Assembly: GCA_046331545.1 (NCBI GenBank)
Contig: JAXLQR010000002.1
Location: 744,001 to 808,000, forward strand
DNA: 64,000 nt
From: JADJVL01 sp046331545
Lineage (GTDB): Bacteria > Acidobacteriota > Holophagae > Holophagales > Holophagaceae
Direction of reading: 5' to 3'
Part shown: positions 56,467 through 64,000 of the stretch, piece after piece
Layout: every line of letters starts with the position of its first letter
Numbering within the stretch: position 1 is the stretch's first letter
The notes under the pieces: generated by a model
What the model saw: only the letters and a program-made list of their open reading frames with translations
Told to the model about the DNA's origin: nothing
Databases searched by the model: none
Program-made: the position numbers and the translations under genes

Positions 56467-56936
56467 GCCACTATGCCTTCGTGACCCGCTGGCGCGTCCA
56501 GGCCCCGCCGGAGGCCGTCTGGGAACTGCTCCACGACGCCGAGGCCTGGCCTTCCTGGTGGCGGGGTGTGGAGCGGGTGGAGGCCCTGGCCGCGGGCGAC
56601 GCCCGGGGGCTCGGCGCCGTGCGGCGCTTCACCTGGAAGAGCGCCCTGCCCTATCGCCTGGCCTTCGAGATGCAGGTGTCCGAGCTGGAGTCTCCCCGGA
56701 TCCTGGCCGGCCGCGCCTCCGGGGAGCTGGAGGGTGTGGGCCGCTGGACCCTGGAGCCCGACGGTGGATGGACCCGGGTCCGCTACGAGTGGACCGTGCG
56801 CACCACCAAGGCCTGGATGAACGCCCTGGCCCCGCTGCTCAAGCCCGCCTTCCGGTGGAACCACGACCTCGTCATGCGCCGGGGCGCCGAGGGCCTGGGC
56901 CGGCGCCTGGGCTGCGCGTGGGAGGCGGAGGACTGA
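56463..56936 (+). CDS. SRPBCC (START-like) family protein
   Basis: The 157-residue protein has a START/Bet v 1-like fold by pattern: an N-terminal strand then the helix APPEAVWELLHDAEAWPSWW, and a C-terminal long helix. The family binds hydrophobic ligands or acts as polyketide-cyclase-like enzyme; its ligand is unknown here. Its ATG lies within the stop of the ATP-pyrophosphatase gene, so the two are translationally coupled. Confidence 0.83.
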   Translation: MSHYAFVTRWRVQAPPEAVWELLHDAEAWPSWWRGVERVEALAAGDARGLGAVRRFTWKSALPYRLAFEMQVSELESPRILAGRASGELEGVGRWTLEPDGGWTRVRYEWTVRTTKAWMNALAPLLKPAFRWNHDLVMRRGAEGLGRRLGCAWEAED

Positions 56937-56996
56937 TCCGGCCTTTCCCCGGGGGGAGGGAGCGCGGATGATGCTTCCCACGCCCCCGGAGCCCCC

Positions 56997-57518
56997 ATGC
57001 AGAGCCCAGCCCCCACCGTGGACGCCTACCTCGCCGCCCTTCCGGACGAGCGCCGGAAGGCCCTCCAGGCCGTGCGCGCGGTGATCCTCGCCAACCTCGA
57101 CCCGGACTACGAGGAGGGCATGCAGTACGGCATGATCGGCTACTACGTGCCCCACCGGGTGCACCCGGCGGGATACCACTGCGATCCGAAGCAGCCCCTG
57201 CCCTTCGCCGGCCTGGGCGCGCAGAAGCACCACCTCGCCCTCTACCTCATGTGCGTCTACGGGGACGAGGGCCTGCGGACGTGGTTCGAGGCGGCGTGGA
57301 AGGCCAGCGGGAAGAAGCTGGACATGGGGAAGAGCTGCGTGCGCTTCCGCGGCCTGGAGGACGTTCCCCTGGAGGTGGTCGGCGAAGCCATCCGGAAAGT
57401 GCCGGCGAAGACCTACGTGGCGAAGGTCCAGGAGCTGCTGGCGCGGCCCCGGGAGCCCCGGCCGAAGGCCGCCAGGACCGCCTCGAAGCCCGCGGGGAAG
57501 GCCGCTCCGAAGCGCTGA
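56997..57518 (+). CDS. DUF1801-domain protein
   Basis: The 173-residue protein matches the DUF1801 (YdhG-like) pattern: VDAYLAALPDERRKALQAVR at the N-terminus and the core MIGYYVPHR...HHLALYLM. The C-terminal 40 residues are a Lys/Ala/Pro-rich tail (PKAARTASKPAGKAAPK), suggesting nucleic-acid contact or a flexible tail. The function is unknown. It sits 60 bp after the SRPBCC gene and 26 bp before the phosphatase gene. Confidence 0.83.
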   Translation: MQSPAPTVDAYLAALPDERRKALQAVRAVILANLDPDYEEGMQYGMIGYYVPHRVHPAGYHCDPKQPLPFAGLGAQKHHLALYLMCVYGDEGLRTWFEAAWKASGKKLDMGKSCVRFRGLEDVPLEVVGEAIRKVPAKTYVAKVQELLARPREPRPKAARTASKPAGKAAPKR

Positions 57519-57544
57519 TCCCGCGACTGTGGTCTGCTGGAGCC

Positions 57545-58321
57545 ATGTACGACGCCCAGAAGGACGCCTGCCGCGACGCCGCCCACGCCGCCGGCGCGGT
57601 GCTGCTGACGCACTTCCGCCACCTGGAGCCGGGCTCCATCGCGGAGAAGTCGAAGCACGACCTCGTGAGCATCGCCGACCGCGAGGCCGAGGCCGCCGTC
57701 CGCGAGGTGCTGGGCTTCGCCTTCCCCCAGTACGGCTTCCTCGGCGAGGAGGGCGGCGCCTCGGGGGACGCGGAACGGCGCTGGATCGTGGATCCCCTGG
57801 ACGGGACGCTCAACTTCATCCAGGGCTTCCCCCACTGGTGCGTGTCCATCGCGCTGTGGGACGGGGACGGCCCCGTGCTCGGCTGCGTCTTCGATCCGCT
57901 GCGCCAGGACGAGTTCCTGGCGGTGCGCGGCCTCGGCGCGACCTGGAACGGGCGGCCCGTGAAGGCCTCCACCCACGCCGGCGTGGACGGCGCCTTCCTC
58001 GCGGTGGGCTTCGCCTACCAGCTCGGGGACCGCTTCCCCCGCTTCCTCGCCGCCTTCGAGCGCGTCCATCGCCGGGCCAAGGGCATGCGGCGGGCCGGTT
58101 CGGCGGCTCTGGACCTGGCCCACGTGGCCGCGGGCATCTTCGACGGCTACTTCGAACTGGGCCTGAAGCCCTGGGACCTCGCCGCCGGCGCGCTGCTGGT
58201 GCAGGAGGCCGGCGGGCGGATCAGCGACTGGGAGGGTGGTGACGGCTGGTTCGGCAGTGGCAACGTCGTGGCGGCGGGCCCGGGCGTGCACGAGGGCCTG
58301 CTGGCGGCGCTCCAGGGCTGA
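57545..58321 (+). CDS. Inositol-monophosphatase-family phosphatase
   Basis: The 258-residue protein has the metal-binding motifs of the family: EEGGA (GEEGGASGD, residue about 73), WIVDPLDGTLNFIQGFPHW (the DPxDGT motif) and WDLAAGALLVQEAGG near the C-terminus. The active site is complete, so it should dephosphorylate inositol phosphates or a related sugar phosphate; SuhB-like roles in RNA metabolism are also possible. It converges with the ClC channel gene. Confidence 0.92.
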   Translation: MYDAQKDACRDAAHAAGAVLLTHFRHLEPGSIAEKSKHDLVSIADREAEAAVREVLGFAFPQYGFLGEEGGASGDAERRWIVDPLDGTLNFIQGFPHWCVSIALWDGDGPVLGCVFDPLRQDEFLAVRGLGATWNGRPVKASTHAGVDGAFLAVGFAYQLGDRFPRFLAAFERVHRRAKGMRRAGSAALDLAHVAAGIFDGYFELGLKPWDLAAGALLVQEAGGRISDWEGGDGWFGSGNVVAAGPGVHEGLLAALQG

Positions 58322-58343
58322 GCCCGGACCCAGGCCTCAGCCC
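58315..58343. terminator. Possible bidirectional terminator at converging stops
   Basis: GGGCTGAG (58315-58322) and CTCAGCCC (58336-58343) pair around a 13-base loop. Each arm contains the stop codon of one of the two convergent genes. There is no T-run, so the evidence is moderate. Confidence 0.35.
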
Positions 58344-60148
58344 CCGGCGGACTCGAGCCTCCGCGCATGGGCCTGCAGCAGGTCGCTGCGGGTGAGGATG
58401 CCCACCAGTCGGCGCTCCCCATCCACCACCGGGAGCCTCCCCACACCCTCCCGCAGCATGTGGTCGGCCGCTTCGCGCAGGGAGTTCCCCTCCAGGGCCA
58501 CCGCCACCGGTCGCCGGACCAGATCGATGACGGGACGGGAGCCGTCCAGCTCCGAGTGCAGGAGCTCCTGGCGCATGACCACGCCCACGGGACAGCTCCC
58601 CTCGTCCACCACGGGGAAGCCCTGGTGGAAGGATCCGGGTGCCCTGGCGTCCAACCAGGCCCGCGCCTCCCGGAGCGGCATCCGGGCCGGGAGGCTGGCC
58701 ACCTGCTTCGCCGCGAAGTCCTTGGCGGTGAGCTGGTCCAGGAGGTCCGCCGTGTACTCCGAGGGCACCCGGACGCCCCGCCGGGCCAGCTTCTCCGTCA
58801 TGATGCTGTGCCGCATGAGCAGCGCGGAAATCATGTAGGACGCGGCGCAGCCCCCGAGCAGGGGCATGAGCCCGATGGGCTGGAGGGTCAGTTCGAAGGC
58901 GAAGACGGCGGAGGCCAGCATGGCCCGGGAGGCGCCGGCGAAGATGGCCGCCATCCCCACCAGGGCGCACATCCGCGGATCCAGGCCCGCGTGGGGGAGG
59001 AAATGGCTGCCCGCCTCCCCGAGCAGCGCGCCCAGGGCCCCGCCGATGGTGAAGAGGGGGGCCAGCGTTCCGCCGGACGTGCCGCTGCCCAGGGCGACGG
59101 CCCAGGAGGCGAACTTCGCGAGGCAGAGCACCAGCAGCGTGGTGCCGACGAGGTCCGCCGAAAGGATGGCCTGGATGTTGTCGTAGCCGACCCCGAGGGT
59201 GCGGGGAACGAGGAAGCCCAGGGCGCCGACGGCGAGGCCGCCCAGGGCGGGCCACCACATCCAGTGGATCGGCAGGTGCTCGAAGGCGTCCTCGATCCAG
59301 TAGACCGCCTTGGTCACATAGACCGAGGCCACCCCCACCAGTGCGCCCACGAGGATGTAGAGCCCGAGGGTCAGGCCGTCGGGCACCGCCAGCCCCGCCA
59401 TGGGGAAGACGGGCCGGACCCCCACGAGGGAGATGCGCACCCCCGTGGCGGCCACGGTGGCGAGGGCCACGGGGATGATGGACCGGGGGCGCATCTCGAA
59501 GAGCAGGAGTTCCACCGCGAGGAGTACCGCGCTCACCGGCGCGCCGAAGGTGGCCGCCATCCCCGCCGCCGCCCCCGCGGCCAGCAGGGTCTTGCGTTCC
59601 AGGCCCGACATGGGCACGAACTGGCCCACCAGGGAGCCCAGGGCGCCGCCGGTGGCGATGATGGGGCCCTCGGCGCCGAAGGGGCCGCCGGTCCCGATGG
59701 AGATCGCCGCCGACAGCGGCTTGAGGATGGTGATGCGCGCGGGGATGCGGCTCTCATTGAGAAGCACCTGCTCCATGGCCTCGGGGATGCCGTGGCCGCG
59801 GATGGCCGCCGAGCCGTAGCGCGCCATGAGTCCCACCAGCAGGCCGCCTCCCACCGGCACCAGCACGACGGCCCAGCCCAGGTGGTGCGACGACGGCGAG
59901 GCGAAGTCGACCGAGAGCCGGTGGTGGAAGGCCAGATTGGTGACCAGCGCGATCAGGCGGACCAGGGCCTCGGCGATGTAGCCCACCGCCACGCCCAGGA
60001 GTGCGGCGAGCAGGCTGAGGAAGGCCACGCGGCCGTTGATGACCACACCCACCAGGGGGATGCGGGCATTCTCCAGCGGGCCTTCCATGCTCGGCGCCAC
60101 CGGGATGCCGTCCCCCGGAAGTCCCTGGTAGCTGGAATCCTCAATCAT
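58337..60148 (-). CDS. ClC-family chloride channel/transporter with two CBS domains
   Basis: The protein of about 603 residues has around ten ClC helices with anion-selectivity motifs: GHGIPEAM, GGPFGAEGP (including the gating Glu) and GTSGGTLAPLF. The C-terminal 130 residues are a pair of CBS domains that usually bind adenine nucleotides. Whether it is a channel or H+/Cl- exchanger cannot be told by eye. ATG 60148 or GTG 60154 both overlap the MarR stop, so the regulator and channel are co-transcribed. Confidence 0.92.
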   Translation of the reverse strand: MIEDSSYQGLPGDGIPVAPSMEGPLENARIPLVGVVINGRVAFLSLLAALLGVAVGYIAEALVRLIALVTNLAFHHRLSVDFASPSSHHLGWAVVLVPVGGGLLVGLMARYGSAAIRGHGIPEAMEQVLLNESRIPARITILKPLSAAISIGTGGPFGAEGPIIATGGALGSLVGQFVPMSGLERKTLLAAGAAAGMAATFGAPVSAVLLAVELLLFEMRPRSIIPVALATVAATGVRISLVGVRPVFPMAGLAVPDGLTLGLYILVGALVGVASVYVTKAVYWIEDAFEHLPIHWMWWPALGGLAVGALGFLVPRTLGVGYDNIQAILSADLVGTTLLVLCLAKFASWAVALGSGTSGGTLAPLFTIGGALGALLGEAGSHFLPHAGLDPRMCALVGMAAIFAGASRAMLASAVFAFELTLQPIGLMPLLGGCAASYMISALLMRHSIMTEKLARRGVRVPSEYTADLLDQLTAKDFAAKQVASLPARMPLREARAWLDARAPGSFHQGFPVVDEGSCPVGVVMRQELLHSELDGSRPVIDLVRRPVAVALEGNSLREAADHMLREGVGRLPVVDGERRLVGILTRSDLLQAHARRLESAGG

Positions 60149-60677
60149 CCGCACCCTCCGCGTCCGCCTCGCCGGGCGAGTCGTCGAAGAACATCGGCGC
60201 CGCCGCCCGGCCCCGGGGCGCGATGCGCTCGAGCAGGCCCGCCAGCCGCACCCGGTCCCGGGGAGGGAGCGCCCCGATGCGGGCCACGAGGGTGGCCTGG
60301 GCCGGCAGCGGCGAGGCTTCCGCCAGCCGCCGTCCCGCCGCCGTGAGGCTGACCTCGGTCCTGCGCCGGTCGACGGGGGAAGGGCGCTTCCGAACCAGCT
60401 TCTTCAGGTGGAGCTTGCGGACCACCACGGAGACGGAGCTGAGGTCCGTGACGGTGCGCGCGGCCAGCTCCCCCAGCGAGAGCCCGGCGGGCTCCCTGAG
60501 CAGGGTGTGAAGCACGAAGAGCTGCGCGGCGCTGAATCCTGAGGGCCAGGCCGGGGAACCCGCGCCGACCCTGAGGTCGCGGACGATCCAGCGAAGGGCG
60601 TCGAGGATGCGGCGGGCGTCCGGATCCTGCGACGCGGGGCCCCTGACCGGCTCCGGAAGATTTACTTGGGATCCCAT
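60141..60677 (-). CDS. MarR-family transcriptional regulator
   Basis: The 178-residue protein has a winged-helix domain (SLGELAARTVTDLSSVSVVVRKLHLKKLV in two parts, about residues 70-100) and a MarR-type RRRTEVSLTAAGRRL wing. The start is ATG 60677; an upstream extension lacks support. A 10-bp palindrome (TGGGATCCCA, 60667-60676) overlaps the start and may be its own operator. It is co-transcribed with the ClC channel and likely controls it. Confidence 0.85.
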   Translation of the reverse strand: MGSQVNLPEPVRGPASQDPDARRILDALRWIVRDLRVGAGSPAWPSGFSAAQLFVLHTLLREPAGLSLGELAARTVTDLSSVSVVVRKLHLKKLVRKRPSPVDRRRTEVSLTAAGRRLAEASPLPAQATLVARIGALPPRDRVRLAGLLERIAPRGRAAAPMFFDDSPGEADAEGADD

Positions 60678-60721
60678 GTATTTGATCCTAGCACGGCCCG
60701 CCCGGGTCCCATCACGGAGGA

Positions 60722-61624
60722 TCAGAGACCCCGGGCGTCGAGCAGGGGCTTCTCGTACACGTCGTCCTCCGCCGGATAGCGCAGCCCCGGCAGGCCCTTC
60801 TGTTTCGCGAGGGACCACAGCAGGCTCTCGCCGGCGGGCAGGATGTCGGGCTCCACGCGGAACAGCGGATCCTCGAAGGCCTCCCGGGCGTCCACGACCT
60901 TCCAGCCCTTGGCCCTGAACATCGCGATCACGTCCGGGAGGAAGGCCGCGTTGATCTCGTTGGTGTGGAGCAGGAGGGTGTGCTTCACGCCCTTCCTCCC
61001 CAGCGCCTGGGCGAGGCCTTCGTAGTACCGGGCCCGGTCCCAGAGGTGGTCCAGGTAGGCCTGCCGGAAGGGGGCTGGATCCGCGCCGGGATGGGCCGCG
61101 CGCCAGGCGGCGAAGCGCGCGTCGTAGTACCAGTCGCTGGCGTCGATGGTGACGGCGCCGTTCCGGTATCCATGGGCCTTCATCCAGGCCCGCATGCCGT
61201 CCCGCTTCTCGGCCGTGTCGCCCTCCTTCAGGAAGGGAAAGCGCAGGAGCCGCGTGAAGCCTGGGATGGGCTGGAGGAGGGCGTCCATGCGGGCCGCGTC
61301 GGCCTCGAAGGCCTTGAGTTCCAGCTTCTTCGAATGAAGGTAGGGATGCGTGTAGGTGTGGTTGGCCACGAGGTTTCCAGCGGCGCCCCAGGCCTTCACC
61401 AGCTCCCAGCCCTCCGGGCTGTCCACCCGCTTCCCGGAGGCGAAGAGCACGCTCTTCACCTTCGCGTCCGCCAGGGCCTTGAGGATCCCGGCGTTGAGGG
61501 CCCGGGCCCGCGCCGCGCCCAGGCCAGGCAGGTCCGGCCCGTCGTCAAAGGTGAGGGCCACGGACTGGGCCCGGAGGAGGGAGGCCACGCAGAGGAGCAG
61601 GAGGGAGCGGGTGCGGCGAAGCAT
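60722..61624 (-). CDS. Polysaccharide deacetylase-family protein
   Basis: The 300-residue secreted protein has a signal peptide (to LLRAQ) and the NodB-homology motifs SVALTFDDGPDLPG (metal and catalytic Asp) and NHTYTHPYLH. It would remove acetyl groups from peptidoglycan or other N-acetylated glycans. Length and motif order suit the family. It is divergent from the M1 aminopeptidase gene, with 53 bp between starts. Confidence 0.88.
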   Translation of the reverse strand: MLRRTRSLLLLCVASLLRAQSVALTFDDGPDLPGLGAARARALNAGILKALADAKVKSVLFASGKRVDSPEGWELVKAWGAAGNLVANHTYTHPYLHSKKLELKAFEADAARMDALLQPIPGFTRLLRFPFLKEGDTAEKRDGMRAWMKAHGYRNGAVTIDASDWYYDARFAAWRAAHPGADPAPFRQAYLDHLWDRARYYEGLAQALGRKGVKHTLLLHTNEINAAFLPDVIAMFRAKGWKVVDAREAFEDPLFRVEPDILPAGESLLWSLAKQKGLPGLRYPAEDDVYEKPLLDARGL

Positions 61625-61677
61625 CCCTTCATCTTGCCCGGCGCCTGGACGACACTGGAGCTTTCCGGAAGGATCCC

Positions 61678-63681
61678 TTGCCCCGCGCCCTATCGACCTC
61701 CCTCCTCGCCCTCACCCTCGCCGCAGGCGGCGGGGTGCCCGCCCCCGCCCAGACATCTGAAGCCGCATCCGACCAGGCCTCCCGGCGCCCCATGCCCCTG
61801 GCGCCCAGGGGGACCCGGCGCGGCGTCCAGGCTGAAGGCGGCGCCCAGGACCGGCCGATGCCCCTCGGGCCCCTGCGCCGGACCTGGGACACGGCCCGGG
61901 ACGTCCATTCCGCCGCCAATCCCGCCCAGATCCGCGTCACCCGCCTGGACCTGGACCTGAAGGCCGATTTCGCCGCCCGGACCCTCCAGGGCACGGTTGT
62001 GCTGACCCTGGACCGCGCGAAGCCGGAGTTCACCACGCTCCTCCTCGACACCCGCGGCCTGGAGGTCCTGGGCGTGGAGGCCAGCCGCGACGGCAAGGCC
62101 TGGACGAAGGCGGCCTACCAGCTCAATGGGGAGACGCCGGTCCTGGGCTCGGCCCTGCAGATCACCGCCCCCGAGGGCCACGACCGCATCCGCGTCGCCT
62201 ACCGTACCCGGCCCTCGGCCTCGGGCCTCCAGTGGCTCGCGCCGGCCCAGACGGCCGGAAAGAAGCACCCCTTCATGTTCACCCAGAGCCAGGCCATCCA
62301 CGCCCGCTCCTGGGTGCCCTGCCAGGACAGCCCCGGCCTGAAGGTCACCTTCACCGCCCGCATCCGGACGCCGAAGGGGCTGCGCGCCGTGATGGGCGCG
62401 ACGAACCCGGCTCCGGGGCCGAGGACCGGCGACTACCGATTCACCATGGAGAAGCCCATCCCGGCCTACCTCCTGGCCCTGGCCATCGGGGACCTGGACT
62501 TCCGGCCCCTGGGGAAGCGCACCGGCGTCTACGCCGAACCCTCGGTGCTGCCCGCGGCGGCGAAGGAGCTCGCGGACACCGAGAGGATGGTGGCCGCCGC
62601 GGAGAAGCTCTACGGCCCCTACGCCTGGGGCCGCTACGACCTGCTGGTGCTCCCGCCCTCCTTCCCCTTCGGCGGGATGGAGAACCCGCGCCTCACCTTC
62701 GCGACGCCCACGATCCTCGCCGGGGACAAGAGCCTGGTGAGCTTGGTGGCCCATGAGCTGGCCCACAGCTGGAGCGGCAACCTGGTCACCAACGCCACGT
62801 GGCGGGACTTCTGGCTCAACGAGGGCTTCACCACCTACGTGGAGCGCCGCGTCGTGGAGGCGGTCTACGGGAAGGACCGGGCGGACATGGAGGCGGTGCT
62901 CGGCTACAACACCCTCCTGGAGGGGCTGAAGACCCTGCCGCCGAGGGACCAGGTGCTGCACATCGACCTGGCCGGCCGGGATCCCGACGACGGCTCGACC
63001 GACATTCCCTACGAGAAGGGGAGCCTCTTCCTCAGCCTGCTCGAGCGGACCTTTGGCCGGCCCGCCTTCGACGCCTGGCTGAAGGGCTGGTTCGCCCGGG
63101 GCGCCTTCCAGAGCCGCACCACCGCGGACCTGGAGGCGGACCTGGAGGCGAACCTCCTCAAGACCGATCCGGCGAAGGCCGAAGGGTTGCACCTGGCCGA
63201 GTGGCTCAGGGCGCCCGGCCTGCCGGACAACGCCCCGAAGCCCGCCAGCCGGGCCTTCGCCGACGTCGAGCGCCTGTCCTCCGCCTGGGTGGCGGGAACC
63301 CTGAAGACCGCCGACCTGCCGGCCCGGGCCTGGAGCACCCAGGAGTGGCTGCACTTCCTGGAGGCCCTGCCCGCGGACCTCGGCCTCGTCCGCATGCAGG
63401 AGCTGGACCAGGCTTTCAGGCTCACGAGCCAGGGCAACGCCGAGATCGCCCACCGCTGGCTGCTGCTGGCCATCAAGCGAGGGTACGAGCCCGCCTATCC
63501 GCGGCTGGAGCAATACCTCGTCGCCATCGGGCGTCGCAAGCTCATCACCCCGCTCTACGAGGAACTCGCCCGGACCCCCGAGGGCAAGCTGAGGGCCATC
63601 GACATCTACCGGAAGGCCCGGCCGGGCTACCACCCCATCGCCCAGGCGAGCCTCGACCCCCTCCTGGGCTGGAAGCCCTGA
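61678..63681 (+). CDS. M1-family metallopeptidase (aminopeptidase, leukotriene A4 hydrolase-like)
   Basis: The 667-residue exported enzyme starts at a TTG with GGAAGG 5 bp before it. A signal peptide (SLLALTLAAGG, ending PAPAQ) is followed by the M1 fold. The catalytic zinc motif HELAHSW with the third ligand in NEGFTTYVE and the GGMEN exopeptidase motif are intact. The C-terminal helical domain resembles leukotriene A4 hydrolase. It should release N-terminal residues from peptides in the periplasm. Confidence 0.93.
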   Translation: MPRALSTSLLALTLAAGGGVPAPAQTSEAASDQASRRPMPLAPRGTRRGVQAEGGAQDRPMPLGPLRRTWDTARDVHSAANPAQIRVTRLDLDLKADFAARTLQGTVVLTLDRAKPEFTTLLLDTRGLEVLGVEASRDGKAWTKAAYQLNGETPVLGSALQITAPEGHDRIRVAYRTRPSASGLQWLAPAQTAGKKHPFMFTQSQAIHARSWVPCQDSPGLKVTFTARIRTPKGLRAVMGATNPAPGPRTGDYRFTMEKPIPAYLLALAIGDLDFRPLGKRTGVYAEPSVLPAAAKELADTERMVAAAEKLYGPYAWGRYDLLVLPPSFPFGGMENPRLTFATPTILAGDKSLVSLVAHELAHSWSGNLVTNATWRDFWLNEGFTTYVERRVVEAVYGKDRADMEAVLGYNTLLEGLKTLPPRDQVLHIDLAGRDPDDGSTDIPYEKGSLFLSLLERTFGRPAFDAWLKGWFARGAFQSRTTADLEADLEANLLKTDPAKAEGLHLAEWLRAPGLPDNAPKPASRAFADVERLSSAWVAGTLKTADLPARAWSTQEWLHFLEALPADLGLVRMQELDQAFRLTSQGNAEIAHRWLLLAIKRGYEPAYPRLEQYLVAIGRRKLITPLYEELARTPEGKLRAIDIYRKARPGYHPIAQASLDPLLGWKP

Positions 63682-63753
63682 GGCCCGAGCCCGCGAATTG
63701 ATCGAAGTCCCTCCCGCGCCGTCCTATGCTGGGGCCCCCTGCCCGAGGTCCAC

Positions 63754-64000
63754 CATGCTCCCTGCCCTCCTGTGCCTCCCCGCCCTCCTCGCCCCCGCCC
63801 AGGCGCAGGATCTCAACGCGTTCTTCGCCAAGCAGGACTGGACCGGTCTGGAGGCCTACGCCCGGGCACGCCTGGCAGCCAAACCCAAGGACGCCGCGGC
63901 CCAGAACCTGCTCGGCATCGCCCTGGGGAACCAGGGCAAGGCCGCGGACGCGCGGGCGGCCTTCGAGGCGGCGGTGGCCCTGGAGCCCCGGCTGGCGCAG
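63754..64000 (+). CDS. TPR-containing secreted protein, truncated by window edge
   Basis: The N-terminal 82 residues are visible: a signal peptide (cleaved near APAQAQ) and then tetratricopeptide-like sequence (AAQNLLGIALGNQGKAADAR, AAFEAAVALEP). The ATG at 63754 has GAGG about 8 bp upstream. It lies on the plus strand 72 bp after the M1 peptidase gene and continues past 64000. The function is not known. Confidence 0.75.

Overview
The window is very GC-rich, densely packed bacterial chromosome with no phage, insertion sequence, CRISPR array, rRNA or tRNA. The best guess is a member of Acidobacteriota near Holophaga/Geothrix. The grounds are an Alternative Complex III (act) operon joined to a caa3-type oxidase of the A2 (YSHPxVY) class, a DUF5916 outer-membrane protein, YyaL/DUF255 and DUF4403 proteins, a kinase with a TolB-like domain and TPRs, and many Gram-negative envelope proteins. 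This is inference from gene content; no database was searched.

Layout. 1-1293 (minus): a metal-regulated outer-membrane receptor-like protein and the start of a secreted protein behind a promoter that overlaps a palindromic operator. 1438-5197 (plus): MacA-like adaptor and two FtsX/MacB-type permeases, with no ATPase beside them. 5290-16821: mixed housekeeping (YbgC-like thioesterase, GAF protein, cysS, Kelch lipoprotein, GT9 glycosyltransferase, hexapeptide acyltransferase, RNase R, a divergent TetR/fatty-acid-hydroxylase pair, ruvC), with a block of 53-bp palindromic repeats at 12223-12381. 17222-22201: DUF255 protein, GT2 glycosyltransferase and ffh. 22271-25215: a frameshifted Ig-like/beta-helix secreted protein with near-identical internal repeats. 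25570-27187: rpsP-khpA-rimM followed by a SET-domain methyltransferase gene. 27197-34554: sppA, flavin reductase, bacilliredoxin, DUF4403, a small outer-membrane barrel and a DUF5916 protein.

34631-48333 (minus) is the centrepiece: one tightly overlapping operon read as actA, a small Tat-signal ORF, actB, actC, a fused actD-cytochrome c, actF, a second cytochrome c, SCO, coxA, coxC, a subunit-IV-like gene, coxB and ctaB. It encodes an electron path from quinol through Alternative Complex III and c-type haems to a proton-pumping caa3 oxidase, plus CuA and haem O/A assembly factors.

48705-64000: a Ser/Thr kinase with TPRs, a bacteriohemerythrin, a fused 2-oxoacid dehydrogenase E1, a GAF/degenerate-GGDEF protein, an Nfu Fe-S scaffold followed by a relic of a second nfu tail carrying a palindromic element, an ATP-pyrophosphatase-like protein, SRPBCC and DUF1801 proteins, an inositol-monophosphatase-family enzyme, a MarR regulator overlapping a ClC channel, a polysaccharide deacetylase, an M1 aminopeptidase and a truncated TPR protein.
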